NCBI GenBank assembly: GCA_963749115.1
Contig: CAVVLP010000012.1
Span: 28,469 to 92,468, forward strand
Reading direction: 5' to 3'
From: SZUA-36 sp963749115
Lineage (GTDB): Bacteria; Pseudomonadota; Gammaproteobacteria; Xanthomonadales; SZUA-36
Length of the DNA: 64,000 bases
The notes under the pieces were generated by a model that was not told the DNA's origin, made no database searches, and saw only the letters and a program-made list of their open reading frames with translations. A program made the position numbers and the translations under genes. How positions within the stretch are numbered: the first letter of the stretch is position 1; every line of letters begins with the position of its first letter. Positions 9,272-17,463 of the stretch are shown piece after piece.

Positions 9272-9952
9272 CTACCCTGTCCCTCTCTCCAGCACTGCCT
9301 GCGCGACACCTTCTGAAGAGGCGGGGTTCTGCCCTGTGACCAGGTTGCCATCGGTGACGATGTAGGGATGCCAGTCGGACGATTTGGAATAATTCGCACC
9401 GATCGCCTGCAGTTCATTTTCCAGCAGAAAGGGCACGACATCGGTCAACTCGACCGCTGCCTCTTCACTGTTGCTAAACCCGGTTACCGATTTGCCCTCT
9501 ACCAGCGGCGAACCATCCGGCGCTTCGGTATGCCGGAATACGGCGGGTGCGTGGCAAACAGCGGCAACCGTTTTACCTGCTGCATACATCTCTTCAATCA
9601 ATGAGATCGAGTTGCGATCATCGGTCAGGTCCCATAACGGGCCATGACCACCAGGGTAGAACACGGCATCAAAATCATCCGGTGAAATATCGGAGAGTTT
9701 CAGACTACCGGCCAGTGCGGCTTGCGCGTCTGTGTCATCCTTGAACCTTGCTGTAGCAGCGGTTTGAAAATCGGGCTCATCGCTTTTCGGGTCCAATGGT
9801 GGCTGCCCGCCCTTGGGTGAGACAATGGTGATGTCAGCATTGGCATCTTTAAAAACGTAATACGGCGCAGCGAACTCTTCGAGCCAGAACCCGGTTTTTA
9901 AACCGGTTGTGCCGAGTTGATCATGCGAGGTCAATACCATGAGAATTTTCAT
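9272..9952 (-). CDS. DJ-1/PfpI family protein (Hsp31-like, type 1 glutamine amidotransferase fold)
   Basis: 226-residue cytoplasmic protein of the DJ-1/PfpI superfamily. It carries the acidic-strand motif VFYPGGHGPLWDL and the nucleophile elbow AVCHAP, with the Cys (about residue 133) followed by His. Members of this branch act as glyoxalase III/deglycase or holdase chaperones; which applies here is not visible. It begins MKILMVLTSHD, a usual start for the family, and stands alone upstream of the cupin gene on the same strand. Confidence 0.88.
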   Translation of the reverse strand: MKILMVLTSHDQLGTTGLKTGFWLEEFAAPYYVFKDANADITIVSPKGGQPPLDPKSDEPDFQTAATARFKDDTDAQAALAGSLKLSDISPDDFDAVFYPGGHGPLWDLTDDRNSISLIEEMYAAGKTVAAVCHAPAVFRHTEAPDGSPLVEGKSVTGFSNSEEAAVELTDVVPFLLENELQAIGANYSKSSDWHPYIVTDGNLVTGQNPASSEGVAQAVLERGTG

Positions 9953-10050
9953 ATTAAAACGTCCTGTACATTTTCAAAATTAGGTCGATTGCCATGGCCC
10001 GGGACGTGTTAATTGTGTCCAGACGCATAGCATCTTCGTTGTTCGTCTCT

Positions 10051-10741
10051 TTAAGCTTGGGGCAAATGTCCCACTTTCACGAGAATCAGTGTTTCTTCTT
10101 CCACACGGGGGAAATGTTCACTCAAATGAGGACTTCGAATCCAGCTACCCTCCGGGTATTGTCCATACTCGTCCATAAATTTTCCCTTGAGCACGACAAC
10201 CTCTTCACCCCCCCAATGAGCATGCCGTTGAAAAACCTCGTTTTGCGGCCAGAACACCAGTGCTGTGCTTGTCGTGCCATAACTATGAAGCGCAGAAACC
10301 TGTAAATTGCCAATCCCGGGACGCCATTGCTGATCTTCCGGTCGTAAAACGACTTGCTCTTTGTCATCCGGATCAAATTGATCAAGTTTCACAAACAGCG
10401 TGCAACCCTCTTTGGTAAAAGGCCGATGACTGGAGCCGGGCGGGTTACGCAGGTAGGTGCCTGCCGGATAGTCTCCATATTGATCAGAAAACACACCATC
10501 CAGTACATAAATCTCTTCACCCAGGGGATGTGCATGCTCAGGAAAATAAGAATCGGGGCTAAACCGGACAAAGCTGGTCTTGTGACCGGACTCCGCTGAC
10601 ATACGCTCCAAAGGCACGCGAGAGACACCATCGGCCGGACTCGCAACCCATTCGTATTGATCAGGTCAGCATGCAAACCGGCTTATCAAAGTCCATATTC
10701 AGACGAAGACTGCCAACCGTATTGTTTGATTTTGAATCCAT
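10051..10741 (-). CDS. ChrR-like double cupin, frameshifted near the N-terminus
   Basis: The protein matches the cupin of ChrR-type anti-sigma factors but lacks their N-terminal sigma-binding zinc domain. Two cupin repeats occur: HAHPLGEEIYVLDG...PPGSSH and HAHWGGEEVVVLKG...HLSEHFP, with His/Glu metal ligands. Only 10617 to 10051 is open from a GTG. Upstream the same frame reads DQYEWVASPADGVSR, and before that a second frame, starting at the ATG at 10741, reads NMDFDKPVCMLT. One extra base near 10685 breaks the join. It is probably a metal-binding cupin of unknown substrate and probably functional if the indel is a sequencing error. Confidence 0.75.
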
Positions 10742-10870
10742 GACTGGTTCACTTTGGGTCTAAGGGAATTGGTTTTCCACATTACACGTAAATTCTAATC
10801 AGGGACTATAGGTTGCCCTGAATGACTGACAAAAAACAGTGAGCTTTTCTCGAAACACCAATTTTATGAA

Positions 10871-11041
10871 TGACAATTTCGGTCAGTTTTCTGACAATTT
10901 TCGGATCATTCCACGCAGATTTGGCAAATGAGCAAATTTAGCCGAAAATGTCTATAAAATGCTATCTAACTGTTTGTATAACAATAAAATAATTGACCTG
11001 CATCGTTTATATCACACTGAAATCGTGGCTCGATTATTGCA
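10871..11041 (+). promoter_or_regulatory. Predicted sigma-54 promoter region of csrA with upstream activator motifs
   Basis: TGGCTCG (11026-11032), four bases, then TTGCA (11037-11041) fits the RpoN -24/-12 consensus with exact spacing. Upstream are TGACAATTTCGGTCA (10871-10885) and a related imperfect palindrome at 10892-10908. Both resemble the 15-bp palindrome found at three other sigma-54 promoters in this window. TAA-N5-TTGAC (10985-10997) is IHF-like and sits 28 bp from the -24, as in the other three. The start site would be near 11052, giving a csrA leader of about 140 nt. Confidence 0.6.
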
Positions 11042-11192
11042 TATATACAATATTACCAACATTATGGAATGGTGGTTTCGAAAGGATAGTCGGAACACTG
11101 ATTGGTCTTGATACTTCGCAGGAAAGCGTGGTCAAGTAAATAAACAAGGAACGGACGAGCATTTAGACTCGACACCAGGGAAGGAGATTATC

Positions 11193-11399
11193 ATGCTATT
11201 ACTTACCAGAAAGGTCGGAGAGAAACTTAAGATTGGGGAAGATGTAACGGTCATAGTATTGGGTGTCAAGGGTGGCCAGATACGCATTGGCGTAGACGCA
11301 CCCCGTGACGTAAAGGTAAACCGTGAAGAGGTTTTCCAACGAATTTTGAAGGAAAATGAAACTTCGAGCAGACCCAAGGTCGTCAGACTTCGGGCTTGA
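11193..11399 (+). CDS. csrA: Carbon storage regulator CsrA
   Basis: 68-residue RNA-binding post-transcriptional regulator. The sequence begins MLLLTRKVGEKLKIGEDV and holds GVKGGQIRIGVDAPRDVKV and the VHRxE-like NREEVF, matching CsrA/RsmA almost throughout; the usual length is 60-70. It acts as a dimer on GGA motifs in mRNA leaders. AAGGAG stands just before the ATG. The leader from 11140 to 11192 contains four GGA triplets (AAGGA, ACGGA, GGGA, AAGGA), two overlapping the ribosome site, so autoregulation is likely. A sigma-54 promoter is predicted upstream. Confidence 0.97.
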   Translation: MLLLTRKVGEKLKIGEDVTVIVLGVKGGQIRIGVDAPRDVKVNREEVFQRILKENETSSRPKVVRLRA

Positions 11400-11659
11400 A
11401 TGTTTCGTATGAACAATCAAGCGATGAGATGAGCTCTTAGCTTAATCCCAGGCTTCCTCAATTAGCGCGCGTGTTTCTGTCACCGCGCTCTGCCAAATCA
11501 CAAAAACTTCATCATCGGGCAAATCCTCAAACGATGTTGTGTAAATTAATGTAACTAGGGAGATAAACCTAGCTTTATTTACGCGTGGCTATAGTAAAAA
11601 GCACCCTTTGCTCTTATCCTCTTCATCCTGATTTGTTATCCACTTCTTCTGCCGAATCG

Positions 11660-13141
11660 ATGAGTAATGGTATGTCCGGAAAACTAAAGATCACACTGCT
11701 GATACTCGCGATCGTCGCTGCGGGGATTTTCTGGTTGTCGGGTAATTCCAATACCACCTCTTCCACCATGAAAATTGAAACAGCGACCATCGATACCGGC
11801 GACATCACGCGCACCGTGGCGACCTCCGGTTCGGTACGTCCATTGATAACCGTCGAGGTCGGTTCGCAGGTATCCGGCCAGATCAAGGAAATACTGGTCG
11901 ATTTCAATACCGAGGTCAGCAAGGATCAGTTGTTGGCGATTATCGACCCGCAATCGTTCGAATCACGGGTGCTGCAAAGCACGGCGGATTTCAGGGTGGC
12001 GAGCTCAAACGTCATCGTTCAACAGGCCAATATTGATCGGGCCAATGCCAACCTGCGTCGCGCACGCCTGGAGTATGAACGCGCTGAGCCGTTGACCAAA
12101 AAGGGCACACTGTCGGTTTCCGAACTGGACACGGCACTGGCGGCTTTCGACTCCGCCAAGGCTGATTTGACCATGGCCGAGGCGCAACTTGAAAATGCGC
12201 TCGCGGCCCGGGATCAGCGCGAGGCGTCGTTAAAATCAGCAGAAATTGATCTTGAACGAACCAAGATTCGCTCACCCATCGATGGTGTGGTGATAGAACG
12301 GGCGGTTGACCAGGGCCAGACAGTGGCCGCCAGCCTCTCCTCACCGGTTTTGTTCCGTATCGCCCAGGACCTGACCGAAATCCAGTTAGAGGCCAATGTG
12401 GATGAGGCGGATATTGGCAATGTTAATGACGGCAATGAGGTGACCTTCACGGTCGATGCCTTTCCGGATTCAGAGTTTACCGGCCGGGTAAACCAGGTGC
12501 GTTTGGCCCCGAACGAAACCAATAATGTGGTGACCTATACGGTCATCATCACGGCAAGAAACCCGGGCCGGAAACTGCTACCTGGTATGACCGCCATAGT
12601 CGAAATCGTCACCGGCAAGAGTGAAAATGTTTTAAGGGTTTCGAATGAGGCGATCCGCTTCAAGCCTGCCGCAGACTCCGAACTGGCAAAGAAGGTGGCT
12701 GCAAGCCAGGGTGGCCCGGGACAAGGCGGGCGCCGTGGCGGTCCGGACATGGATCAATTGAAAGTCACTCTGGGTCTTGACGATGCCACAGCCCGGCTTA
12801 TCGACTCTGAGTTAAAGGAGGTAATGGCCGGTATGCGCAGCCAGTTTCAATCACTGGGTGCCGGTGAAGACAGGAGTGCGATACGCGAGCAAATGTCACA
12901 ACGCATGGCCGCCGTATTCAGAAAGCACCTGACACCGGAACAGTTCAAGCAATATCAGCAAAGCCGGCAACAGGCCTCTGAAACCCGTTCCGGGCAATTG
13001 TGGGTGCAAGCGGAGGATGGCGGGATCAACCCCGTGACGGTCAGATTCGGGATCAGTGATGACAAGTACACCCAGGTTTTTGGCAAAAACGTGAAACAAG
13101 GCACCGTGGTCGTTACCCGTATCCGAAATGTCAAAAAATAA
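11660..13141 (+). CDS. MacA-like periplasmic adaptor of an ABC efflux system
   Basis: Membrane-fusion protein that would link the following ABC transporter to an outer-membrane channel. An N-terminal TM anchor precedes a split lipoyl domain (GSQVSGQIKEILVDFNTEV and RSPIDGVVIERAVDQGQTV), a coiled-coil hairpin between them, and beta-barrel domains (GMTAIVEIVTG). An unusual insert of about 100 residues, Gly/Arg-rich then helical with LTPEQFKQYQQSR, resembles an LTxxQ Spy/CpxP-like helix. Two ATGs (11660, 11672) are possible and neither has a strong ribosome site; the frame also opens at a GTG at 11585. It forms an operon with the next two genes. Confidence 0.88.
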   Translation: MSNGMSGKLKITLLILAIVAAGIFWLSGNSNTTSSTMKIETATIDTGDITRTVATSGSVRPLITVEVGSQVSGQIKEILVDFNTEVSKDQLLAIIDPQSFESRVLQSTADFRVASSNVIVQQANIDRANANLRRARLEYERAEPLTKKGTLSVSELDTALAAFDSAKADLTMAEAQLENALAARDQREASLKSAEIDLERTKIRSPIDGVVIERAVDQGQTVAASLSSPVLFRIAQDLTEIQLEANVDEADIGNVNDGNEVTFTVDAFPDSEFTGRVNQVRLAPNETNNVVTYTVIITARNPGRKLLPGMTAIVEIVTGKSENVLRVSNEAIRFKPAADSELAKKVAASQGGPGQGGRRGGPDMDQLKVTLGLDDATARLIDSELKEVMAGMRSQFQSLGAGEDRSAIREQMSQRMAAVFRKHLTPEQFKQYQQSRQQASETRSGQLWVQAEDGGINPVTVRFGISDDKYTQVFGKNVKQGTVVVTRIRNVKK

Positions 13142-13171
13142 GCGACCCATCGGCTCAAGGATGCAATACGG

Positions 13172-13915
13172 ATGAACGATGTATTGATCGAGTGCCGTTC
13201 GGTTTGCAAGGATTACGACATGGGTGGCGAAGTCATTCATGCGTTGCGTGATGTCAGCCTGACCATCAACCGGGGTGAATACGTAGCCATTATGGGTCCG
13301 TCAGGTTCCGGTAAATCAACCCTGATGAACCTGATCGGCGCACTCGATGTACCCACCCGTGGTGATCTTGTGATCAACAGCCTGAACCTGTCAAAACAGG
13401 AACCGGACACGCTGGCGGACTTCAGAAATCAAACGATCGGCTTCGTATTCCAGCAGTTCAACCTGTTGCCAAAAACCAGTGCGCTGGAAAACGTGAAATT
13501 ACCCCTGTTCTATTCCAGGAAAAAGGAAATTGATGATCCCAACGAACAGGCAAAAGCCTGCCTGGAACGCGTTGGTCTTTCCGACCGCATGGGACACGAA
13601 ACGACCCAGTTATCCGGTGGACAGCAACAACGCGTGGCGATTGCACGGGCTTTGGTCAATAAACCCTCGGTGATCCTGGCCGATGAACCCACCGGTGCGC
13701 TGGATACCAGGACATCCCTGGAGATACTCGATCTGTTCCGGGAGTTGAACGAATCGGGTATCACGGTGATTGTCGTCACCCATGACCAGGAAGTCGCGGA
13801 CGAATCCAGACGAAACCTGCTGTTCAGAGACGGCCGCATCGTCGATGATACCGTGATGTCTCGCGGACAAGAGCGATTGACATGGGAATCTGGAAAACCA
13901 TCAATATCGCACTGA
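13172..13915 (+). CDS. ABC transporter ATP-binding protein (MacB/LolD type)
   Basis: 247-residue ATPase of the lipoprotein/macrolide exporter family. Visible motifs are Walker A GPSGSGKST, the Q-loop region FVFQQFNLLP, signature LSGGQQQRVAIARAL, Walker B VILADEPTGALD and the switch His in VVTHD. In classical MacB this domain is fused to the permease; here it is a separate gene whose end overlaps the permease by 34 bp, implying translational coupling. Thirty bases separate it from the adaptor gene. Confidence 0.95.
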   Translation: MNDVLIECRSVCKDYDMGGEVIHALRDVSLTINRGEYVAIMGPSGSGKSTLMNLIGALDVPTRGDLVINSLNLSKQEPDTLADFRNQTIGFVFQQFNLLPKTSALENVKLPLFYSRKKEIDDPNEQAKACLERVGLSDRMGHETTQLSGGQQQRVAIARALVNKPSVILADEPTGALDTRTSLEILDLFRELNESGITVIVVTHDQEVADESRRNLLFRDGRIVDDTVMSRGQERLTWESGKPSISH

Positions 13916-15117
13916 TCGCACTCAAATTGAATGCGCTGCGCAGCTTTCTGACCATGCTGGGTATCATCATCGGTATCGCGTCCGTTATCGTGATGGTTTC
14001 GGTTTCCAGCGGTTCAAAGGCGGAAATTGAACGGGCCATCGACCAGCTTGGCAGTAATATGCTGTCGATCAGACCGGGCGCACGTATGTCCGGTGGCAGG
14101 CACGGAGGCTCAGGATCAGCGGCGCCTTTTACCGAGAAAGACATCAAGCGTCTCAAGGAGAAATTTGCCTTTCTCGAGGGTATTTCAGGCAGTGTTAATA
14201 CCAACGGACCGGTCATCTACGGCAATAACAACTGGACCACGAGCATCACCGGTATCCACACCGATTACCTTGATGTGCGTCAATGGGTTATCGAAGAGGG
14301 GCGTAATTTCTCGGATCGCGAAATCCGCTCCGGTGGCAAGGTTGCCCTGCTCGGTCAGGATGTTATTGAACAACTTTTCGACGGCGCGAATCCGCTAGGG
14401 GCACGCATCCGGATTAAAAATGTACCCTTTACTGTCATCGGCACGCTGCAGGCCAAGGGCGAGTCAAGCTGGGGCAGAAGCCAGGACGACATTATTTTTA
14501 TACCGATCTCGACAGCCAGGATGCGCGTCGCCGGCCGCGGTGACCGCTCGGTGCCGGACGTCGTGGGGAACATCTACCTGACGGTCAACCTTGATCGAAA
14601 CATACAAATTGCAGAAGAAGAGCTTGCTGAATTTATTCGCGAGCTAAGAAAGATTGCACCCGGTGCCCAGGATGATTTTTCCGTTCGGAACTTTTCCGAG
14701 TTTATCCGCGCCAGGAATGAGACCTCCAGTACCCTCGGCTTGTTACTGGCAGCCACTGCCGCCATCGCCCTGCTCGTTGGTGGTATCGGTATCATGAATA
14801 TCATGTTGGTCTCGGTGACGGAGCGAACCCGCGAAATCGGTCTGAGACTGGCCATCGGCGCACGCCGCAATGACATCCTGATGCAGTTCCTGGTCGAGGC
14901 CGTGACGCTTTGCCTGATCGGCAGTTTTTTTGGCGTCGCCATCGGTGTAGGCGCCGGTGAATTGATACGCCGAATGGTCGATATACCGGTCCTGCTCAAT
15001 ATCCCGATCATTTTTGTAGCGATTGCATCCGCAACCTTTGTGGGTATATTTTTCGGTTTTTACCCTGCAAAGAAGGCATCGCAAATGAATCCTATTGATG
15101 CCCTGCGTTACGAATAG
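13882..15117 (+). CDS. ABC transporter permease (MacB/FtsX type)
   Basis: 411-residue permease with the MacB topology. One N-terminal TM helix (LRSFLTMLGIIIGIASVIVMVSVSSG) precedes a large periplasmic domain (about residues 50-270), then three TM helices with TREIGLRLAIGARRNDILMQF, the coupling-helix region, and the closing segment FYPAKKASQMNPIDALRYE. These features are diagnostic of MacB/FtsX. With the ATPase and adaptor upstream it completes a tripartite-type exporter, lacking only a TolC-like channel. Substrate unknown. Confidence 0.94.
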   Translation: MGIWKTINIALIALKLNALRSFLTMLGIIIGIASVIVMVSVSSGSKAEIERAIDQLGSNMLSIRPGARMSGGRHGGSGSAAPFTEKDIKRLKEKFAFLEGISGSVNTNGPVIYGNNNWTTSITGIHTDYLDVRQWVIEEGRNFSDREIRSGGKVALLGQDVIEQLFDGANPLGARIRIKNVPFTVIGTLQAKGESSWGRSQDDIIFIPISTARMRVAGRGDRSVPDVVGNIYLTVNLDRNIQIAEEELAEFIRELRKIAPGAQDDFSVRNFSEFIRARNETSSTLGLLLAATAAIALLVGGIGIMNIMLVSVTERTREIGLRLAIGARRNDILMQFLVEAVTLCLIGSFFGVAIGVGAGELIRRMVDIPVLLNIPIIFVAIASATFVGIFFGFYPAKKASQMNPIDALRYE

Positions 15118-15205
15118 TCCAAAACTGTAACAAGATTTTATGTGTAATTATTCTGCATATCGGTAATATTGGCGGATCAATCATCAATCCGGAGGCGGTA
15201 GCAAC

Positions 15206-15724
15206 ATGATTTTTAAAAACGCCAGGTTACTTTTTACGACATTCTTTCTGTGTAGTTCTCTCCTGCTGCTGCAGGCCTGCGCAAGCATGGATCCGGATTA
15301 CGAGGAACCCACGGTCACCTTAAGCTCTTTCAGGGCGATGCCCTCTGAAGGTGGTATTCCCACTTTTGAAATCGGCCTGAATGTGCTGAACCCCAACGCC
15401 GCCCCATTCCGTCTCGAGGGTGTGGTCTACACCGTTTCTATCCAGGGTCACGACGTGGTCAAAGGCGTGGGCAAGGATTTCCCGGTGCTTGAGGGCTACT
15501 CGGAGCAAACCGTCAAGCTCACAGCCACGGCCAACCTGTTCGCCGGCATCCGCCTGGTAATGGATCTGATGAATTCATCCGATAAAGACCTCAATTACGA
15601 GTTTGAAGCCAAGCTCGATACGGGTGGTTTTGGCCGCTCGATACGGATAAAGGAAAATGGTTCATTCCGTATGGATGGCAAGAACGCAGCCAATGACATC
15701 ACCGAACCCGGGCCGAAAACCTGA
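15206..15724 (+). CDS. LEA type 2 (LEA14-like) lipoprotein
   Basis: 172-residue lipoprotein with signal peptide and lipobox LLQAC (Cys near residue 27). The mature part (LSSFRAMPSEGGIPTFEIGLNVLNPNAAPF...VLEGYSEQTVKLTATANL) matches the WHy/LEA14 domain, a fibronectin-like fold known from desiccation-related proteins and present as envelope lipoproteins in many gammaproteobacteria. The start at 15206 is supported by GGAGG eight to ten bases upstream. The gap to the permease is 88 bp, so co-transcription with the efflux operon is possible but not shown. Confidence 0.85.
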   Translation: MIFKNARLLFTTFFLCSSLLLLQACASMDPDYEEPTVTLSSFRAMPSEGGIPTFEIGLNVLNPNAAPFRLEGVVYTVSIQGHDVVKGVGKDFPVLEGYSEQTVKLTATANLFAGIRLVMDLMNSSDKDLNYEFEAKLDTGGFGRSIRIKENGSFRMDGKNAANDITEPGPKT

Positions 15725-15820
15725 GGTTCGACGGCGATCAACGCCGTTAAGCTTTAAAGAATGAAGGGGTAAAGAATTAGTGGGGGGTGACTTCTGAAAG
15801 AAGACGTCTTTCAGTAACAT
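15662..15820 (-). CDS. Short ORF behind a sigma-54 promoter (module D)
   Basis: Putative 52-residue peptide beginning MLLKDVFFQKSPPTNS. The start lies 9 nt below the predicted transcription start, with GGGGGAG as ribosome site. The first ten residues resemble the short ORF of module B (MILVNVFFPK). From 15724 downward it runs antisense to the 3' end of the LEA-like gene, so only the first 32 or so codons are independent DNA. The ribosome site can pair with CCCCCC at 15782-15787. No function is claimed; it could also be a non-coding leader remnant. Confidence 0.4.
   Translation of the reverse strand: MLLKDVFFQKSPPTNSLPLHSLKLNGVDRRRTSGFRPGFGDVIGCVLAIHTE
15731..15747 (+). terminator. Hairpin after the LEA-like lipoprotein
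   Basis: ACGGCG (15731-15736) pairs with CGCCGT (15742-15747) over a 5-nt loop, followed by TAAGCTTT. It lies seven bases after the stop codon. The T-run is poor, so termination efficiency is uncertain. Confidence 0.45.
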
Positions 15821-15840
15821 AAGTACTCCCCCTTTAGAAT

Positions 15841-15983
15841 CCAACTATCGTGCCAAAGCAAATCATTGGGTATAATTACTCATTAATATCAATGAATTAA
15901 CCGAAATCAGGCATCTTTTCCCAAAAGGGCTTTGAACAGCACTGTATGACGTTATACGCTTTAAAGCTGACAATTATTGTCAG
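15841..15983 (-). promoter_or_regulatory. Sigma-54 promoter module D with activator palindrome and IHF-like site
   Basis: On the minus strand TTGGCACG-ATAG-TTGG (15856-15841) matches RpoN -24/-12 apart from the last base. Upstream the perfect odd palindrome CTGACAATTATTGTCAG (15967-15983) is the presumed enhancer site, its centre 134 bp from the -12. Between them TATCAATGAATTA (15887-15899) fits the IHF consensus WATCAA-N4-TTR exactly, 31 bp from the -24. Expected start near 15829. Confidence 0.65.
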
Positions 15984-16152
15984 TCAAGGGTAGATCTCAC
16001 TAGTAGGATAGACCAATTGGTCGTCTAACCTGGTCCAGATTTTCCAGGCTCTAAATCCTTTGTCGTTTGACTAAAAGCCCAACTCCCAACCAGGACCCCT
16101 GACTTTGGATTTTCACATAACCAGCAAAAAACAGCCGTTCTGGGAAAGTGGT

Positions 16153-17463
16153 TTAGTTACCACCCTTGGGCGGCATTCGATGTGCTGTGCCCTGCCCATA
16201 CAACAGGTTGGCCTTTTTGAACAGACGCGCCCGTTCTGCAGCGTCCCCGCGGGTTGAGGCGATATGCGAGTACTGTGAAAATATTCGCGCCCGCAGGCTG
16301 TCGTTCCACGGTGCCATGGCGAGGATGGCATCGAATAATCGATACTGGTCGGTGAGTGAAATCCCGGTTTGAAACTGCTCAAAGCCAAGCAGGTAAGCAT
16401 CCTCGGCTGCCAGTGTCTGTTTGAGACGGTTCATGTTCTTGTTACCCATTTCAAGATCCGCAATAAAAGTGGCCTGGGCCTGCTGTTTAAGTGTCCTGAT
16501 GAAATTGTGATTGGCAACGATTTGCTTGTCCCTGTCAATGCTGTAGTTCCACGGGTAAAAAAATTCGTAACGCGGGTGATCAAGACTGTTGATCAACGCA
16601 TCGCTGACTGCCGGACGCAGATTTCGCTCATCCGCCACGAAATGAGGGAGGACGGCCTCAGGCGTGGTTAAACCGTAGCGCACAAGGCTGGAAAAGATTT
16701 CCGGGTTCTCGCTTAACTTGCGCTGGATACGGTTGTAGTCCAGTTCTATCCGCTCGTTTGAACCAATCAGAATGGAATTGAACGGGCCTTTCTTGTAGGC
16801 CGGAAGAAAGTACCAGAGCTGAACAAATGGAAAGCTCTCGGTAAATGTTTTCAGGATCATCTGGTACTGCCTGGTCGGCAAGGTTGCCGGTACCCATTGT
16901 GCGACCAGGCCTCCGGGTGCCAGGTGATTTCTCAACAGGTCATAATATTCCAGCGAGTATGAAAACCCATTGGATGCAAATGAATCAGCGGTTTTCTCAT
17001 CGGCCGTAATCACCTGGTAACGGTCGGAGGTGGTCCTTAGAAAATTATTGATATCATCGATAATTACCTCTACACGCGGATTCTCCAGCACAGCGTGGTT
17101 CTCTTTCGCAAACAACGCTGCACCCTCGACAACACCGGGTTCGATCTCCACGGTGGTTATCGATTCAACCTGCGGATCACGGGCACTCTCACCTGCGAGC
17201 ATACCCGAACCCAATCCGACCGAAAGCTCTGTGGATACGTCGTCCAGAAGCAGCTTTGGCAAATGCGCGAGGAGCAATTGCTTGAACTCGACGAAGCCCG
17301 TTCCACCAATCACAATGCCATCCACGCTCATGTGTTTTTCCAAAGTCCGGGGGTTCCAGTAAACCTTGGTCGTAGCCAGGGGGCCTTCACGATAAAACGT
17401 GGTTTTGAAGTAATCCCGTTCGCCTTCTGAAGGAAACTGGAATTGCAGCGGTACACGGCTCAT
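16153..17463 (-). CDS. Spermidine synthase-like methyltransferase-fold domain protein
   Basis: 436-residue protein with a spermidine-synthase-like core: YREGPLATTKVYW, VGLGSGMLAG (nucleotide site), VTTVEIEPGVVEGA-like strand and DEKTADSF. A C-terminal helical tail of about 170 residues follows. In many bacteria this domain is fused behind a multi-TM transporter-like domain, which here is the gene directly upstream (17387-18868) in another frame with a 77-bp overlap. A one-base indel near 17455 could have split a single fused gene. True aminopropyltransferase activity is unlikely to be inferred from this family alone. Confidence 0.8.
   Translation of the reverse strand: MSRVPLQFQFPSEGERDYFKTTFYREGPLATTKVYWNPRTLEKHMSVDGIVIGGTGFVEFKQLLLAHLPKLLLDDVSTELSVGLGSGMLAGESARDPQVESITTVEIEPGVVEGAALFAKENHAVLENPRVEVIIDDINNFLRTTSDRYQVITADEKTADSFASNGFSYSLEYYDLLRNHLAPGGLVAQWVPATLPTRQYQMILKTFTESFPFVQLWYFLPAYKKGPFNSILIGSNERIELDYNRIQRKLSENPEIFSSLVRYGLTTPEAVLPHFVADERNLRPAVSDALINSLDHPRYEFFYPWNYSIDRDKQIVANHNFIRTLKQQAQATFIADLEMGNKNMNRLKQTLAAEDAYLLGFEQFQTGISLTDQYRLFDAILAMAPWNDSLRARIFSQYSHIASTRGDAAERARLFKKANLLYGQGTAHRMPPKGGN

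Noticed and set aside
15725..16152. Module D as a full copy of the structured leader
   Set aside because: Only the promoter and first hairpin match A and B; the 170-nt core is absent, replaced by the 3' end of the LEA-like gene.
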